From Mangrovibacterium diazotrophicum (GTDB taxonomy: Bacteria; Bacteroidota; Bacteroidia; Bacteroidales; Prolixibacteraceae), in contig NZ_RAPN01000001.1 in the NCBI RefSeq assembly GCF_003610535.1, forward strand, positions 979,320-1,043,319: a stretch of 64,000 nucleotides of DNA, in the 5' to 3' direction. Shown here piece by piece: positions 53,208 to 63,190 of this stretch. Both the position numbers and the translations under genes were made by a program. Position 1 is the first letter of the stretch. Each line of letters begins with the position of its first letter. The notes under the pieces were generated by a model, which was not told where the DNA came from, did not search any database, and saw only the letters and a program-made list of their open reading frames with translations.

Positions 53208-55274
53208 ATGAAAAAGTTATTAACCCGCCTGGGCCAGTATTATCATATCTTGTTTATCGCGTTGGTTTTTTCTGCCACCATCTTCCTACTGTATTTAATT
53301 ATTCCGGGGGAAAGTCGATTTCGGTATGAATTCCAAAAAAATGCTCCCTGGCGCCACGAAACCTTGATCGCTCCGTTCAACTTTGCGATTTACAAGCCCG
53401 ATGAAGTTGTTAAAAATGAACGGGATTCAGTCAAGAAGGAATTTATTCCTTATTATGAAATGGATACCTTGGTGAGTATGCAGCAGTGCAAGAATTTCGA
53501 GCTCGAGCTGATCAGCCTGACCACTGAAATACCGACCTTGACCGATAAAACCATTGCTGACGTTACCGTAATCATGAAGCAGGTTTACGAAGCTGGGATT
53601 ATTTCTCAATCGCCGGAAACCCACCCGATACTGAAGGATAAAACCGAGCTGTACATCATCGATAACAAGACCGTTTCGAAAATTCCGGTAGCTTCGATTT
53701 ACTCGTTGAAAACAGCTTTCCAGGCGTTAAACGATACGCTTCACTATTTCTTAAAAGATGGCTACAATCAGCTGAACCAAAATATGAATTTAGCTGATTT
53801 TATCCAGGCAAACCTCAATTACGGCGAGGAGTACAACTTGCAGGAAATGGACAAACTGGTCAATTCGGTCTCAGAAACCCAAGGCATGGTTCAGGCGGGC
53901 GAGCGGATTATTTTTAAAGGTGATATTGTTACGCCCGATAAGTTTCAGATTCTGAACTCGCTGAAAAGGAGTTATGAGACCAAGCAAGGACAAAATATTG
54001 ATGGCTATTTGCTGATCATTGGAAAACTGATCATGATTGTGGCTTGTATCCTGATCCTGATTTTATACCTGGCCTATTTCCGACGCGAAATCTTCAACGA
54101 GAAAAGGCACTTAAGCTTTATTCTTTTGATGATTGTGCTCATGGTTTTCACCTTCCGGTTTATCCTGCAGCACGACTTTATCAACATTTACGTCGTTCCC
54201 CTGGCCATTTTGCCAATATTGCTCCGCATCTTCTTCGATTCGCGGACAGCAATCTTTGCACTTTTGGTAACATCATTGCTTATTGGCTATTTTGCCCCCA
54301 ACAATTACGAATTCATCTTCCTCAATCTGATTGCCGGTTTCATTGCTGTTTTCAGCCTCGACAAATTGCACCGCCGATCACACCTGGTGTTCACCGCACT
54401 TTGGGTTTTTGTAACTTACAGTGTCTTGTTCCTGGCTTTGGCGATGATTCATGAAGGAAATTTCGAAGCTATTCGTTGGGACGAACTGGAATGGTTCGCC
54501 GGAAATGCCATTTTGATTCTGCTTGCCTACCCGCTCATCTATATTTTCGAAAAGCTTTTTGGCTTTGTATCCGATGTTACTTTGATTGAGCTGTCGAATA
54601 CAAATCAGCCACTGTTGCGAAAATTGGCAGAGGAAGCGCCGGGTACTTTTCAACACTCATTGCAAATTGCCAGCCTTGCCGAAGCAGTTATTCACCGCAT
54701 CGGCGGAAATCCATTTCTGGCATATGCAGGTGCACTTTATCACGACATAGGTAAAACAAACCAACCGGTTTATTTCGTCGAGAATCAGTCAGCCGGCATG
54801 AGCCCGCACAGCGAAATGGGCTATAAAGAAAGTGCAAAAGTGATTATCGACCACGTGACTTACGGTGTGAGACTGGCTCGGAAACACAAATTACCCGAGA
54901 TCCTGATCGACTTTATAACAACGCACCACGGTACCATGCAGGCCAAATACTTTTACACGCTCTACAAGAATGAACATCCCGAAGTTGCAGCCGATCCGAA
55001 AGATTTTACCTATCCGGGACCACGGCCGCAAAGTAAGGAAACATCCGTAGTAATGATTATTGACGGCATTGAAGCTGCTACACGGGCGTTGAAAGAAAAG
55101 ACGCACGACAATATTCGCGAGTTGATCGGCAAAATGGTGCAGCAAAAACTCGACGATGGTCAATTGGACAACACCGATCTAACCTTACGGGACATCACGC
55201 TGATTAAAGAAACGTTATTGGAAAAACTGATGAATATTTATCACGTCCGCATCGAATATCCAAAAGAAAAATAG
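53208..55274 (+). CDS. Membrane HD phosphohydrolase (PgpH/7TMR-HD family)
   Basis: 688 residues. One N-terminal helix, an extracytoplasmic domain (residues ~35-260), then about seven helices (LIIGKLIMIVACILILILYL to ILILLAYPLIYIFEKLF) and a cytoplasmic HD domain. The HD site is H512-D513 in ALYHDIGKTNQP, with FQHSLQIASLAEAVIHRI before it and ITTHHGTMQ after it. PgpH proteins hydrolyse c-di-AMP, so the expected role is turnover of this messenger in response to an external signal. Confidence 0.92.
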   Translation: MKKLLTRLGQYYHILFIALVFSATIFLLYLIIPGESRFRYEFQKNAPWRHETLIAPFNFAIYKPDEVVKNERDSVKKEFIPYYEMDTLVSMQQCKNFELELISLTTEIPTLTDKTIADVTVIMKQVYEAGIISQSPETHPILKDKTELYIIDNKTVSKIPVASIYSLKTAFQALNDTLHYFLKDGYNQLNQNMNLADFIQANLNYGEEYNLQEMDKLVNSVSETQGMVQAGERIIFKGDIVTPDKFQILNSLKRSYETKQGQNIDGYLLIIGKLIMIVACILILILYLAYFRREIFNEKRHLSFILLMIVLMVFTFRFILQHDFINIYVVPLAILPILLRIFFDSRTAIFALLVTSLLIGYFAPNNYEFIFLNLIAGFIAVFSLDKLHRRSHLVFTALWVFVTYSVLFLALAMIHEGNFEAIRWDELEWFAGNAILILLAYPLIYIFEKLFGFVSDVTLIELSNTNQPLLRKLAEEAPGTFQHSLQIASLAEAVIHRIGGNPFLAYAGALYHDIGKTNQPVYFVENQSAGMSPHSEMGYKESAKVIIDHVTYGVRLARKHKLPEILIDFITTHHGTMQAKYFYTLYKNEHPEVAADPKDFTYPGPRPQSKETSVVMIIDGIEAATRALKEKTHDNIRELIGKMVQQKLDDGQLDNTDLTLRDITLIKETLLEKLMNIYHVRIEYPKEK

Positions 55275-55400
55275 CAACAAAAATCTGTTTTCATCACTGC
55301 TTTTTAATGTTATTAACATTTATGTTGAATAACTTTCAAATTTAGCTATTGACTTTACCCCTCAATAAGTCTTAAATTAGTGGTAGAAAAATGCGAAGCG

Positions 55401-55643
55401 ATGAATTTAGATTTATTAATGATTAATTCGAATTACATCTTGACCATTCAATTTTTGTTTGTGGTTTTGATTCTGTTGCCGGCGATGGCATTATTGAGTG
55501 TTTTCAGAAACGAGTTTGAGGGGAACAAACGCTATGTTTGGGCAACTATCATTATTCTGCTACCGGTAATCGGCCCTCTATTATACATTTTTAAAGGACG
55601 TCAACAACGACTTCGAAGAGCCCTATGGGAAGAACCAATATAA
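55401..55643 (+). CDS. Small membrane protein, PLDc_N-like
   Basis: 80 residues from ATG 55401 (MNLDLLMINSNYILTIQFL). Two transmembrane helices (LFVVLILLPAMALLSVF and YVWATIIILLPVIGPLLYIF) and the ILLPVIGPLLYIFKGRQQRLR ending match the cardiolipin synthase N-terminal (PLDc_N) family, which occurs alone in many bacteria. The function of stand-alone members is unknown. A strong terminator follows. Confidence 0.8.
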   Translation: MNLDLLMINSNYILTIQFLFVVLILLPAMALLSVFRNEFEGNKRYVWATIIILLPVIGPLLYIFKGRQQRLRRALWEEPI

Positions 55644-55644
55644 G

Positions 55645-55670
55645 AAAAGCACTCTGAATGAGTGCTTTTT
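55645..55670. terminator. Terminator between the PLDc_N-like gene and ftcD
   Basis: A 10-bp perfect stem AAAAGCACTC (55645-55654) / GAGTGCTTTT (55660-55669) with A and T runs on the two sides can act in both directions. It lies between convergent genes. Confidence 0.88.
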
Positions 55671-55690
55671 CATTATCTAAATTGCTGCGA

Positions 55691-57373
55691 TCAGCCAATC
55701 TTCTCGTAAACAAGTTTCAAAATTTCCTGCTCTTTAAATTCGGCGCGGTAAAGTAGTCCCTCAGCCCGGTGTTTTAACTCGTCTGATTTTACGTTGTCTT
55801 CAAGTCCGCCCAGGTTAATCAGCACATTGAGGTAAGCTCCCTGAACCGCCGTGCGAGCACAAAGTGCACCAACACCAACATCTGAAACGGAATTCGGGTT
55901 TCCATGCTCAGCCATGGCCTGAATCACTTCCATCGATGCATAGGCAGTCTCCATCAAAGTGAGCGGAACATTTATTGCCAACAAGGTGGCAGTTTGTATG
56001 GCTTCTGAACGGACCACCTTTTCGGAATCGGTTCCTTTCGGCATTTTAAATGCCTCCATAATCCGCTTAAAAGCATCAGTGTCCTCATCGACCAATTCGA
56101 GTAATTTATTTTGAAAGCCTTTTGCCTTTTCCGCCCAATCCGAAAACTCTTTCCAGTGCTCATCCCAGCCACGCTTGTGCGAAGACAGGTTGGCAACCAT
56201 TCCGGAAAGAGCAGCTCCCAAACTACCAACGTATGCAGCGACCGAACCTCCGCCTGGTGCCGGCGATTCAGAGGCTGTTTCGTTGGCAAAAGCCTCCAAA
56301 CTCAGATCAGTCAGAAGCGATCGATCAGATCGGAGTTGATATTCAATTATCCGCTCCTTCGGGTTGAATGGAGCCAATTCATCCAAGCCCATCGATTTCA
56401 CAGCGATGTTAATCAATTCCTCATCTGAAACCCCGGTTGAACGTTGTTGCTTCCGAAGGAAATATTTACCAGCTTCCAGCATCGCATTCAACGGAATCAG
56501 CCCGATTAACTCCGAGCCGGTCACTCGCATTCCGCGATCCTGCGCACTTTCGCAAACAGCTTCAAAAGCCTTGTGAATTGGGGTAATCGTAATATCTGTC
56601 AAATTCATCGAGATTTGCGCCACTCCGTATTCCTTGATGAACCACCCAATCGCCCGGACTTTCCGCAACTTTCCCGGAATGCGAACAGCCACGCCATTTT
56701 TATCCTTGACAACTTTCCCGGTTACCGGATCACCTTCACGCAAAACGCGACCGGCTTCGCGCACATCAAACGCAACTGAGTTAGCCCGTCGCGTAGAAGT
56801 TGTGTTCAGATTGACGTTATACGCAATCAGAAAATTACGGGCGCTCACGGCTGTGGCGCCGGATTTTGCGTTGAAGGCAGTCGGCCCAAAATCGGGTTTC
56901 CAATTGGGATCCTGCAATTTCTTTGGCAGCCCTTCGTACTCACCCGAACGGCAATTGGCCAAACTGCGCCGCTCTTCATTTTGCGCCGCAAATTCATAAC
57001 AATAAACATGAATACCCAATTCGTCCCCGATACGTTTCGCCAATTTTCGCGCATATTCAACGGTTTCCTCCATGGTTATATTCGACACCGGCACCAGCGG
57101 GCAGACGTCAGTCGCTCCAAATCGGGGATGCTCCCCTTTGTGTTTTTGCATGTCGATGACCTCCGATGCCCGCTTGACTCCTCGGAAAGCGGCTTCTACG
57201 ACAGCCTCCGGACTGCCGACAAATGTCACAACAGTCCTGTTTGTATCTTTGCCCGGATCGACATTCAGCAATTTCACATTTTCCACGCTTTCAATTGCAT
57301 CAGTGATTTGTTTGATCACAACAGGATTTCGTCCCTCACTAAAGTTGGGCACACATTCGATCAACTGGCTCAT
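55691..57373 (-). CDS. ftcD: Bifunctional glutamate formimidoyltransferase / formimidoyltetrahydrofolate cyclodeaminase
   Basis: 560 residues, the length of the two-domain animal and bacterial FTCD. Residues 1-~300 are the formiminotransferase (IECVPNFSEGRNPVVI, catalytic His82 in KGEHPRFGATDVCPL). Residues ~345-560 are the cyclodeaminase (SLEAFANETASESPAPGGGSVAAYVGSLGAAL). It moves the formimino group from formiminoglutamate to tetrahydrofolate and releases ammonia, the last histidine-degradation step. It follows hutI after 11 bp. Confidence 0.96.
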   Translation of the reverse strand: MSQLIECVPNFSEGRNPVVIKQITDAIESVENVKLLNVDPGKDTNRTVVTFVGSPEAVVEAAFRGVKRASEVIDMQKHKGEHPRFGATDVCPLVPVSNITMEETVEYARKLAKRIGDELGIHVYCYEFAAQNEERRSLANCRSGEYEGLPKKLQDPNWKPDFGPTAFNAKSGATAVSARNFLIAYNVNLNTTSTRRANSVAFDVREAGRVLREGDPVTGKVVKDKNGVAVRIPGKLRKVRAIGWFIKEYGVAQISMNLTDITITPIHKAFEAVCESAQDRGMRVTGSELIGLIPLNAMLEAGKYFLRKQQRSTGVSDEELINIAVKSMGLDELAPFNPKERIIEYQLRSDRSLLTDLSLEAFANETASESPAPGGGSVAAYVGSLGAALSGMVANLSSHKRGWDEHWKEFSDWAEKAKGFQNKLLELVDEDTDAFKRIMEAFKMPKGTDSEKVVRSEAIQTATLLAINVPLTLMETAYASMEVIQAMAEHGNPNSVSDVGVGALCARTAVQGAYLNVLINLGGLEDNVKSDELKHRAEGLLYRAEFKEQEILKLVYEKIG

Positions 57374-57384
57374 ATAAACTCGGA

Positions 57385-58632
57385 TTAAATTATTTCCCCG
57401 TCAAGGATGACAGTCTCAATTAAATTACTGGCGTAATGATACGGAATATTGGTGTAACCGGGAAGTTCTTTCGTGATGAATAGATTGCCCATTTTTCCCC
57501 GGCAAATACTGCCACACATTCCTTCCACCCCCATAGCATAAGCACTGTTTATAGTCGTTGCATTGATGGCTTCCTCCGGTGTCATGTTGTATTTTAAACA
57601 GCCCATCGCCATCATAAAATTCATATTTCCGCTAGGCGACGATCCTGGATTGTAATCGGAAGCCAAAGCCACCGGCAAACCGGCATCAATCATATTGCGA
57701 ACGGGTGAATAAGGAAGGTTTAAAAAGAAAGCTGCTCCCGGCAAAACCGTCGGCATGGTTTCCGTTCCTTTCAATATGGCAATTTCCTCAGCTCCCATAT
57801 GTTCCAGATGATCAACCGAAAGTGCGTTGTATTTCACACCAACCTGAACGCCACCGGTCAACCCAAGTTCGTTTGCATGTATTTTAGGGCGAAGCCCGTA
57901 TTTCAGGCCAGCCATCAAAATTTGCTCTGTTTCGAACGGCGTGAAGAATCCCTGGTCGCAAAAAACATCAATGTAATCAGCCAGATCTTCTGATGCAATG
58001 ATCGGTAACATTTCGTGAATAACCTTTTCAATATATTTGCTACGATCATCCCAATATTTTCGGGGAATTGCATGTGCGCCTAGGAAAGTCGCTTTGATAA
58101 CCATGGGACTTTCCTTTTTTAAACGGCGAATAACACGAAGTATTTTCAATTCTGATTCAGTACTCAGTCCGTATCCGCTCTTGATTTCAACGGCTCCGGT
58201 TCCTTGCATGGCGATTTCATGCAGGCGGCGCATGGCATCGTCAAATAGTTCCTCTTCGGAATAATCTTCCATTTTTAAGGCTGAATTGAGAATACCACCG
58301 CCGCGTTCAGCTATTTGTTCATAGCTCAAACCATTGATCCGGTCAACGAACTCACTTTCGCGGGTTGCACCAAAAACCAAGTGCGTGTGCGAATCGCAAT
58401 AGGAAGGCATGACAATCCGGTTGCTGCAATCCAGCTCAACTAAAACATCATTGTCCAGCTTTTCAGAGCGCAAATCGTCCATCTCACCGAAGCCTTCAAT
58501 AATGCCGTCGCGCATGACCAAATAGGCGTTATGCAGTATTGGGAGCGATTTCATTTGAGCGCCCGCTTTGTAACGAATCGAACAATCTTCGATCTGAACT
58601 AACTCTTTGATATTTTCCAGTACAATCCTCAT
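57385..58632 (-). CDS. hutI: Imidazolonepropionase
   Basis: 415 residues. The metal motif is DSHTHLVFGATRESEF (H82, H84), with FLGAHAIPRKY, KIHANELGLTGG and ALASDYNPGSSPSGN in order, all standard for HutI. It opens imidazolonepropionate to formiminoglutamate. It is the first gene of a hutI-ftcD operon; hutH and hutU, needed upstream in the pathway, are not in this window. Confidence 0.96.
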   Translation of the reverse strand: MRIVLENIKELVQIEDCSIRYKAGAQMKSLPILHNAYLVMRDGIIEGFGEMDDLRSEKLDNDVLVELDCSNRIVMPSYCDSHTHLVFGATRESEFVDRINGLSYEQIAERGGGILNSALKMEDYSEEELFDDAMRRLHEIAMQGTGAVEIKSGYGLSTESELKILRVIRRLKKESPMVIKATFLGAHAIPRKYWDDRSKYIEKVIHEMLPIIASEDLADYIDVFCDQGFFTPFETEQILMAGLKYGLRPKIHANELGLTGGVQVGVKYNALSVDHLEHMGAEEIAILKGTETMPTVLPGAAFFLNLPYSPVRNMIDAGLPVALASDYNPGSSPSGNMNFMMAMGCLKYNMTPEEAINATTINSAYAMGVEGMCGSICRGKMGNLFITKELPGYTNIPYHYASNLIETVILDGEII

Positions 58633-59020
58633 ATAAAAAAAAGATACTACAATTTTCAGAAAGTCACCATTAAATTTAGATGCTAAAAATCATATTCAAA
58701 AATGTAGCTTTAACAATATGAAATTGTGCGTTTTAAGCAAAAATAGCGATTAAGAAAAGATGAACAGAGAGCACGTCCGTTACTCCAAAACGTCCGCAGC
58801 AAATCCGAGCGAAACTTTAGGCCACTACAGAGTGTTTAGTACCTGTAAATTCTGCTCTTCCGATGATTAACCTATTAACTATTATTTCACAGAATAAGAG
58901 AAATTATCGACCAATGGAAGATACTGTCGCTTTTTTATCCATTTTTACATCGGATTTCAGCATGCGGAATTCGTTTTCCGAGCGCGCGAAAAACAAAGAG
59001 TCAGAAACAGAAAACAACAC
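58633..59020. other. 388-bp divergent intergenic region
   Basis: Between hutI (-) and the DUF5686 gene (+). No convincing gene or clear promoter was found, although both genes must start here. A short in-frame overlap near 58863-59060 looks like chance. Confidence 0.45.
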
Positions 59021-61543
59021 ATGTCAAATCAGACCTCCAGATTTGCGGGGAAACTTGTAGCCACATTGCATCTTGTTGCATTGCTATTGGCTGGAACGAC
59101 AAGTTTTGCACAGCAAAAAATGCTCTCAGGCACGGTAACCGATTATGCAACCGGTGAGCCTATTCCATTTGTTAACATCATCATCAAACATACCACGACC
59201 GGTACCATGACGGACACGTTGGGGCATTTCAGCCTTCAATTTCCAACGCTGACCGACACGCTTCACTTTACGGCAATTGGCTACAAAACAATTGACAAGC
59301 TTCTTCCCCGAGAGGACATGCAGACCATCCAAATCAACATGCAACCCGAAACATTCGATATTTCAGAGGTTCAGGTTGCTCCGGATGAAGGGCCAATGCG
59401 CGAATTATTCGGACATATTATGGATCGCAAAAAGGCGAATAACCCGGATCAGTACAACAAGTACTCGTACAAGAAATACTCTCAGTGGGAGTACCAGATC
59501 AATAACATCGGTGATAACCTGCAGAATTCGAAGACTTTTCAGAAGAACGCCAACGTGATCAAAACGGCCGAAGACAGCACGAAATATCTACCCCTCTATT
59601 TTTCGGAACAGCTTGTTTTCAATGAAATTCAGCGAGATCCTGCCAAAAAGAAATCTACCGTATTGGCCGACCGAACCAACGGGGTGGGAATTCTGGATCA
59701 ACTGGAAATTTCAGGCTACACGAGCGCGCTGGACATGGAAGTCAATTTTTACGACAACTTCATCAATATCTTCACCCAAAACTTTGTGAGCCCGCTGGCC
59801 GACAATGGCTGGTACTACTACAAATACTTTTTGGCCGACAGCTCATTGGTTGACGGCGTGATGCACTACCGTGTTCACTTTCAACCCAGACGAGCCGGTG
59901 AGAACACGTTCAAGGGGTATTTTATTTCGGAAAACAAATATTATTCGATTGTTGAGATCGATGGAGAACTGTCGCAAACCAGCAACCTCAACTTTTTAAA
60001 GCGGCTGCACCTGAATAGCGATTACTATTTTGTGAATGATTCGACGCCATTCTACAAGCGCAACCAGATTGATGCGGTGTTTGATTACATTCCGTTCCGA
60101 AATCAGAAGAAAGATCCGAAACGGCTTTCACTCTATTATAAACAAACGGCCAGCATCGACGATGTTGTGATCAATCCTCCCGGAGATATTAAATTGAGTG
60201 CACCGAGGGCAAAGTACGAAACCGTAAAACTACCGGATGCCTACGATCGCGACTCCGCTTATTGGGAGGCACACCGCATGGAACAACTCACGCAAAAGCA
60301 AATCATGTTCACCCAGGTGATTGACTCCATCAGCGACATCAAGCAGGTTAATATTCTGAATAACTTGGCTGACATGTCGATGACAAGCTACTACGACCTC
60401 GGGAAATTTGAAATCGGACCGTTTACAAGCTTTTACAACACCAATAAAGTGGAAGGCAATAAATTCTTCTTTGGCGGGAGAACAAGCGACGAAATCAGCA
60501 AAAATTTCATGGTTTGGGCTGGATTAGGGTACAGTACCCGAAACCAAAAAATATCGGGAATGTTTGGCGTTGGTTACAAATTCAAAACTATCAACCGACA
60601 AGTTTTGAAGATTGGCTACGACGACAAGATGATCCGCCACGGCGAAAACGAAAAAATTCTTTACCTCTACGAAAACGCTTTTACAGCAACCGAGAACAAC
60701 CTCGTTTCGCAGCTGTTGAAGCACGATCCGCTGGATGAAATCTACCGCGAACAAAAAATCAATGCCCAATACGAATACGAGTGGTACCCGGGGCTGATGA
60801 ATAAACTCAGCCTCAACTATACGCGCCATTACTCGCCCATGTACTATCCGTTTATGCGAAACGGCAATCCAGTGAGCTCGGTTTCTGCCACCGAAATCAA
60901 CCTGGATACGCGCTTCTCAAAAGAAGAAAAGGTGATTGATGATGGCTTTCTAAGATTGTATATGGGAACTGAGTTTCCGATTGTCCACTTTACCGTTGGC
61001 GTCGGCCAAGTCTATCATGGCGATCAAACATCCTATTACAGCAGGCTCGCATCCACCATCAAGCAGGAAGTTTACATTGGGATGACTCGTTTTGACTATG
61101 CGGTGGAGGCTGGCGCCTACTTTGGTAAACTCCCCTACACCATGCTCGACATTCCGCGTGGTAACGAAACCTATGGTTTGTATTCCTACGACTTTAACCT
61201 GTTGAATTACCTGGAATATGTGCACGACAAATATTTGCACACCTACCTGGAATACCACTTGAATGGCTTCTTCTTCCGTCGGGTGCCGATACTGAAAAAG
61301 GCGAACTTTAGGGAAGTGCTGTCTGCGAAACTACTTGTCGGATCGGTTAGCGATAAGCACCAGGAAATAATCAGTTTCCCGGAACCGATAACCGACATGA
61401 AAAAGCCCTACATCGAACTGGGAGCCGGGGTAGAAAATATTCTGAGTATGTTTCGGGTCGAAGCACTTTGGCGAGTACAACCACAGTCTGTTATCGGCGC
61501 ACCGCAATTCGGTATTCGCGCACGATTTGAGCTTGGATTATAG
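59021..61543 (+). CDS. DUF5686 outer membrane protein with carboxypeptidase-regulatory-like domain
   Basis: 840 residues with a signal peptide (MSNQTSRFAGKLVATLH... TTSFAQ). Residues ~35-120 are a CarboxypepD_reg-like domain (LSGTVTDYATGEPIPFVNIII). The remainder matches DUF5686, with many amphipathic strands (YTRHYSPMYYPFMRNGNPV) ending in a barrel-like FGIRARFELGL. The architecture is the standard one for this Bacteroidota family; the function is not known. An outer membrane location is inferred. Confidence 0.88.
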   Translation: MSNQTSRFAGKLVATLHLVALLLAGTTSFAQQKMLSGTVTDYATGEPIPFVNIIIKHTTTGTMTDTLGHFSLQFPTLTDTLHFTAIGYKTIDKLLPREDMQTIQINMQPETFDISEVQVAPDEGPMRELFGHIMDRKKANNPDQYNKYSYKKYSQWEYQINNIGDNLQNSKTFQKNANVIKTAEDSTKYLPLYFSEQLVFNEIQRDPAKKKSTVLADRTNGVGILDQLEISGYTSALDMEVNFYDNFINIFTQNFVSPLADNGWYYYKYFLADSSLVDGVMHYRVHFQPRRAGENTFKGYFISENKYYSIVEIDGELSQTSNLNFLKRLHLNSDYYFVNDSTPFYKRNQIDAVFDYIPFRNQKKDPKRLSLYYKQTASIDDVVINPPGDIKLSAPRAKYETVKLPDAYDRDSAYWEAHRMEQLTQKQIMFTQVIDSISDIKQVNILNNLADMSMTSYYDLGKFEIGPFTSFYNTNKVEGNKFFFGGRTSDEISKNFMVWAGLGYSTRNQKISGMFGVGYKFKTINRQVLKIGYDDKMIRHGENEKILYLYENAFTATENNLVSQLLKHDPLDEIYREQKINAQYEYEWYPGLMNKLSLNYTRHYSPMYYPFMRNGNPVSSVSATEINLDTRFSKEEKVIDDGFLRLYMGTEFPIVHFTVGVGQVYHGDQTSYYSRLASTIKQEVYIGMTRFDYAVEAGAYFGKLPYTMLDIPRGNETYGLYSYDFNLLNYLEYVHDKYLHTYLEYHLNGFFFRRVPILKKANFREVLSAKLLVGSVSDKHQEIISFPEPITDMKKPYIELGAGVENILSMFRVEALWRVQPQSVIGAPQFGIRARFELGL

Positions 61544-61563
61544 AAATTGGAGAAGAATTTGAA

Positions 61564-61911
61564 TTAGACCTTTCGCAAGCGATTTACGAAAACGTCTTTG
61601 CCGATCTTCACTTTCAGAAGATATAAGCCTGAGTGAAAGTCATTCAAATTTAGGCGAATTTTTTGCGTTCCGGGAGTCAGTTCGACTGCTTCCCATTGTT
61701 GCACAGGGTTCCCCAAAACATCCATCAGCATAAATTCAGCCTTGGCAAACTTATCAGAGCTTAGCTCTACAAAAATATAATCGCTAACCGGATTAGGGAA
61801 CACACGATCAACCTTCACAGGCTGTTGGTCAGTTGCGGTTGAATCGCTGGTTTGGGCACTCCCAAACTGATGTGCAATTAGAATCAATATAACTATCAAA
61901 AACGCTTTCAT
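61564..61911 (-). CDS. Small type IX secretion sorting-domain protein without cargo
   Basis: 115 residues: a signal peptide (MKAFLIVILILIAHQFGSAQ), a ~17-residue Ser/Thr/Gln linker, then a complete T9SS type A sorting domain (VFPNPVSDYIFVELSS, FMLMDVLGNPVQQW, LNLNDFHSGLYLLKVK, FVNRLRKV). The usual function of the domain is to route a preceding protein through the type IX system. Here nothing but the linker precedes it, so it is either a small surface peptide or the remnant of a larger gene. Confidence 0.85.
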   Translation of the reverse strand: MKAFLIVILILIAHQFGSAQTSDSTATDQQPVKVDRVFPNPVSDYIFVELSSDKFAKAEFMLMDVLGNPVQQWEAVELTPGTQKIRLNLNDFHSGLYLLKVKIGKDVFVNRLRKV

Positions 61912-62070
61912 ATTTCACTCCGTCACATACAATATACGATTTTCTGGCAAAAGGTAACCCCACTATCTTTTCAAATTTGCCTCCTGCAATCATCTGAGGC
62001 TACTTTAACTCGCTGGTGACCATGAGTTATTTTGCGGAATAAGGCGAAAAAAGTTTCAATTTAAAAGGCA

Positions 62071-62100
62071 TAAAAAAACCTGCCAACTAAGGTTGGCAGG
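62071..62100 (-). terminator. Terminator after the ferredoxin gene
   Basis: CCTGCCAAC (62079-62087) pairs with GTTGGCAGG (62092-62100) and is followed on the minus strand by a run of seven Ts (the A run at 62072-62078). Confidence 0.85.
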
Positions 62101-62123
62101 CGTAAGTTTTATGCTGTCCGATA

Positions 62124-62306
<183 letters not shown>

Positions 62307-62326
62307 TTATAGTTAAAGATTACGAG

Positions 62327-62356
62327 CAAATGTACGAGTTTTGAAAAAAATTCAAA
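62327..62356 (-). promoter_or_regulatory. Promoter of the ferredoxin gene (TTTG-N18-TACATTTG)
   Basis: On the minus strand TTTG (62356-62353), 18 nt, then TACATTTG (62334-62327), an excellent match to the Bacteroidota promoter consensus. The start codon is 32 bp further on. Confidence 0.75.
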
Positions 62357-62444
62357 GGGCAAGTACCTAATTTTTTATGAATCCAAATAAGCACATTTAA
62401 ACTGCACTTAACACGCATGGTACAAACATCCGAAAAATCAGTAT

Positions 62445-63104
62445 TTATTGAGCTTTCAGAGCCTTTTTCTGATTCGTTTCATAGTATTTGCAGCATTCCT
62501 TTAAACCGCACTTGCTGCATTTGGGCGACCTCGCCAGACAAGTGTATCGCCCATGCAGGATGAGCCAGTGGTGAGCCAGCGGAACGATTTCCTCCGGAAA
62601 GTATTTCATCAGTTGTTTTTCGGTGTCCAGCGGCGTTTTGGAATTTGTTGCCAACCCGATGCGGGCCGACACGCGAAACACGTGGGTATCGACAGCAAAG
62701 GCCGGCTTTTCGTAAACCACCGAAGCAATTACATTGGCGGTCTTCCGGCCAACACCGGGCAACTTCTGCAGTTCGTTCACATCATCGGGAACGACACCCT
62801 TAAAATCGTGTACCAACATTTTGGCCATGCCCACCAGGTGCTTTGCTTTGTTGTTGGGGTACGAGCACGAACGGATATAATCAAACACCTCCGCCGAGTC
62901 AACTTCCGCCATCAGCTCGGGTTGCGGGAAACGCTTGAATAGTTCCGGCGTAATTTGATTCACCCGCTTATCGGTGCATTGAGCCGACAGAATTACGGCT
63001 ACCAGCAACTCATAGGGGTTTGTGTAATGCAGTTCAGTCTCGGCAATCGGCATTTCTTTCTGGAAATAGGCGATTACCTTTTCATATCGTTCTTTCTTGA
63101 GCAT
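62445..63104 (-). CDS. nth: Endonuclease III
   Basis: 219 residues. The helix-hairpin-helix is LPGVGRKTANVIA with catalytic Lys121, the catalytic Asp139 is in FAVDTHVFRV, and the iron-sulfur cluster cysteines are Cys189, 196, 199 and 205 (C-x6-C-x2-C-x5-C). It removes oxidised pyrimidines from DNA and cleaves abasic sites in base excision repair. It is divergent from the ABC-F gene. Confidence 0.97.
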   Translation of the reverse strand: MLKKERYEKVIAYFQKEMPIAETELHYTNPYELLVAVILSAQCTDKRVNQITPELFKRFPQPELMAEVDSAEVFDYIRSCSYPNNKAKHLVGMAKMLVHDFKGVVPDDVNELQKLPGVGRKTANVIASVVYEKPAFAVDTHVFRVSARIGLATNSKTPLDTEKQLMKYFPEEIVPLAHHWLILHGRYTCLARSPKCSKCGLKECCKYYETNQKKALKAQ

Positions 63105-63127
63105 CTGTCTGTTTTTTCTGAATAAAA

Positions 63128-63158
63128 CAAAAATACGGCATCCGGCTTACTATACAAA
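63128..63158 (-). promoter_or_regulatory. Promoter of nth (TTTG-N19-TATTTTTG)
   Basis: On the minus strand TTTG (63158-63155), 19 nt, then TATTTTTG (63135-63128), a good Bacteroidota promoter. It lies 23 bp before the nth start codon. Confidence 0.7.
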
Positions 63159-63190
63159 TTATTCCTATTTTAGCGCAAAATTTTTTGCTG

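Noticed and set aside
58863-59060. 65-codon frame before the DUF5686 gene
   Set aside because: It overlaps the start of a well-supported gene in another frame and has no features.
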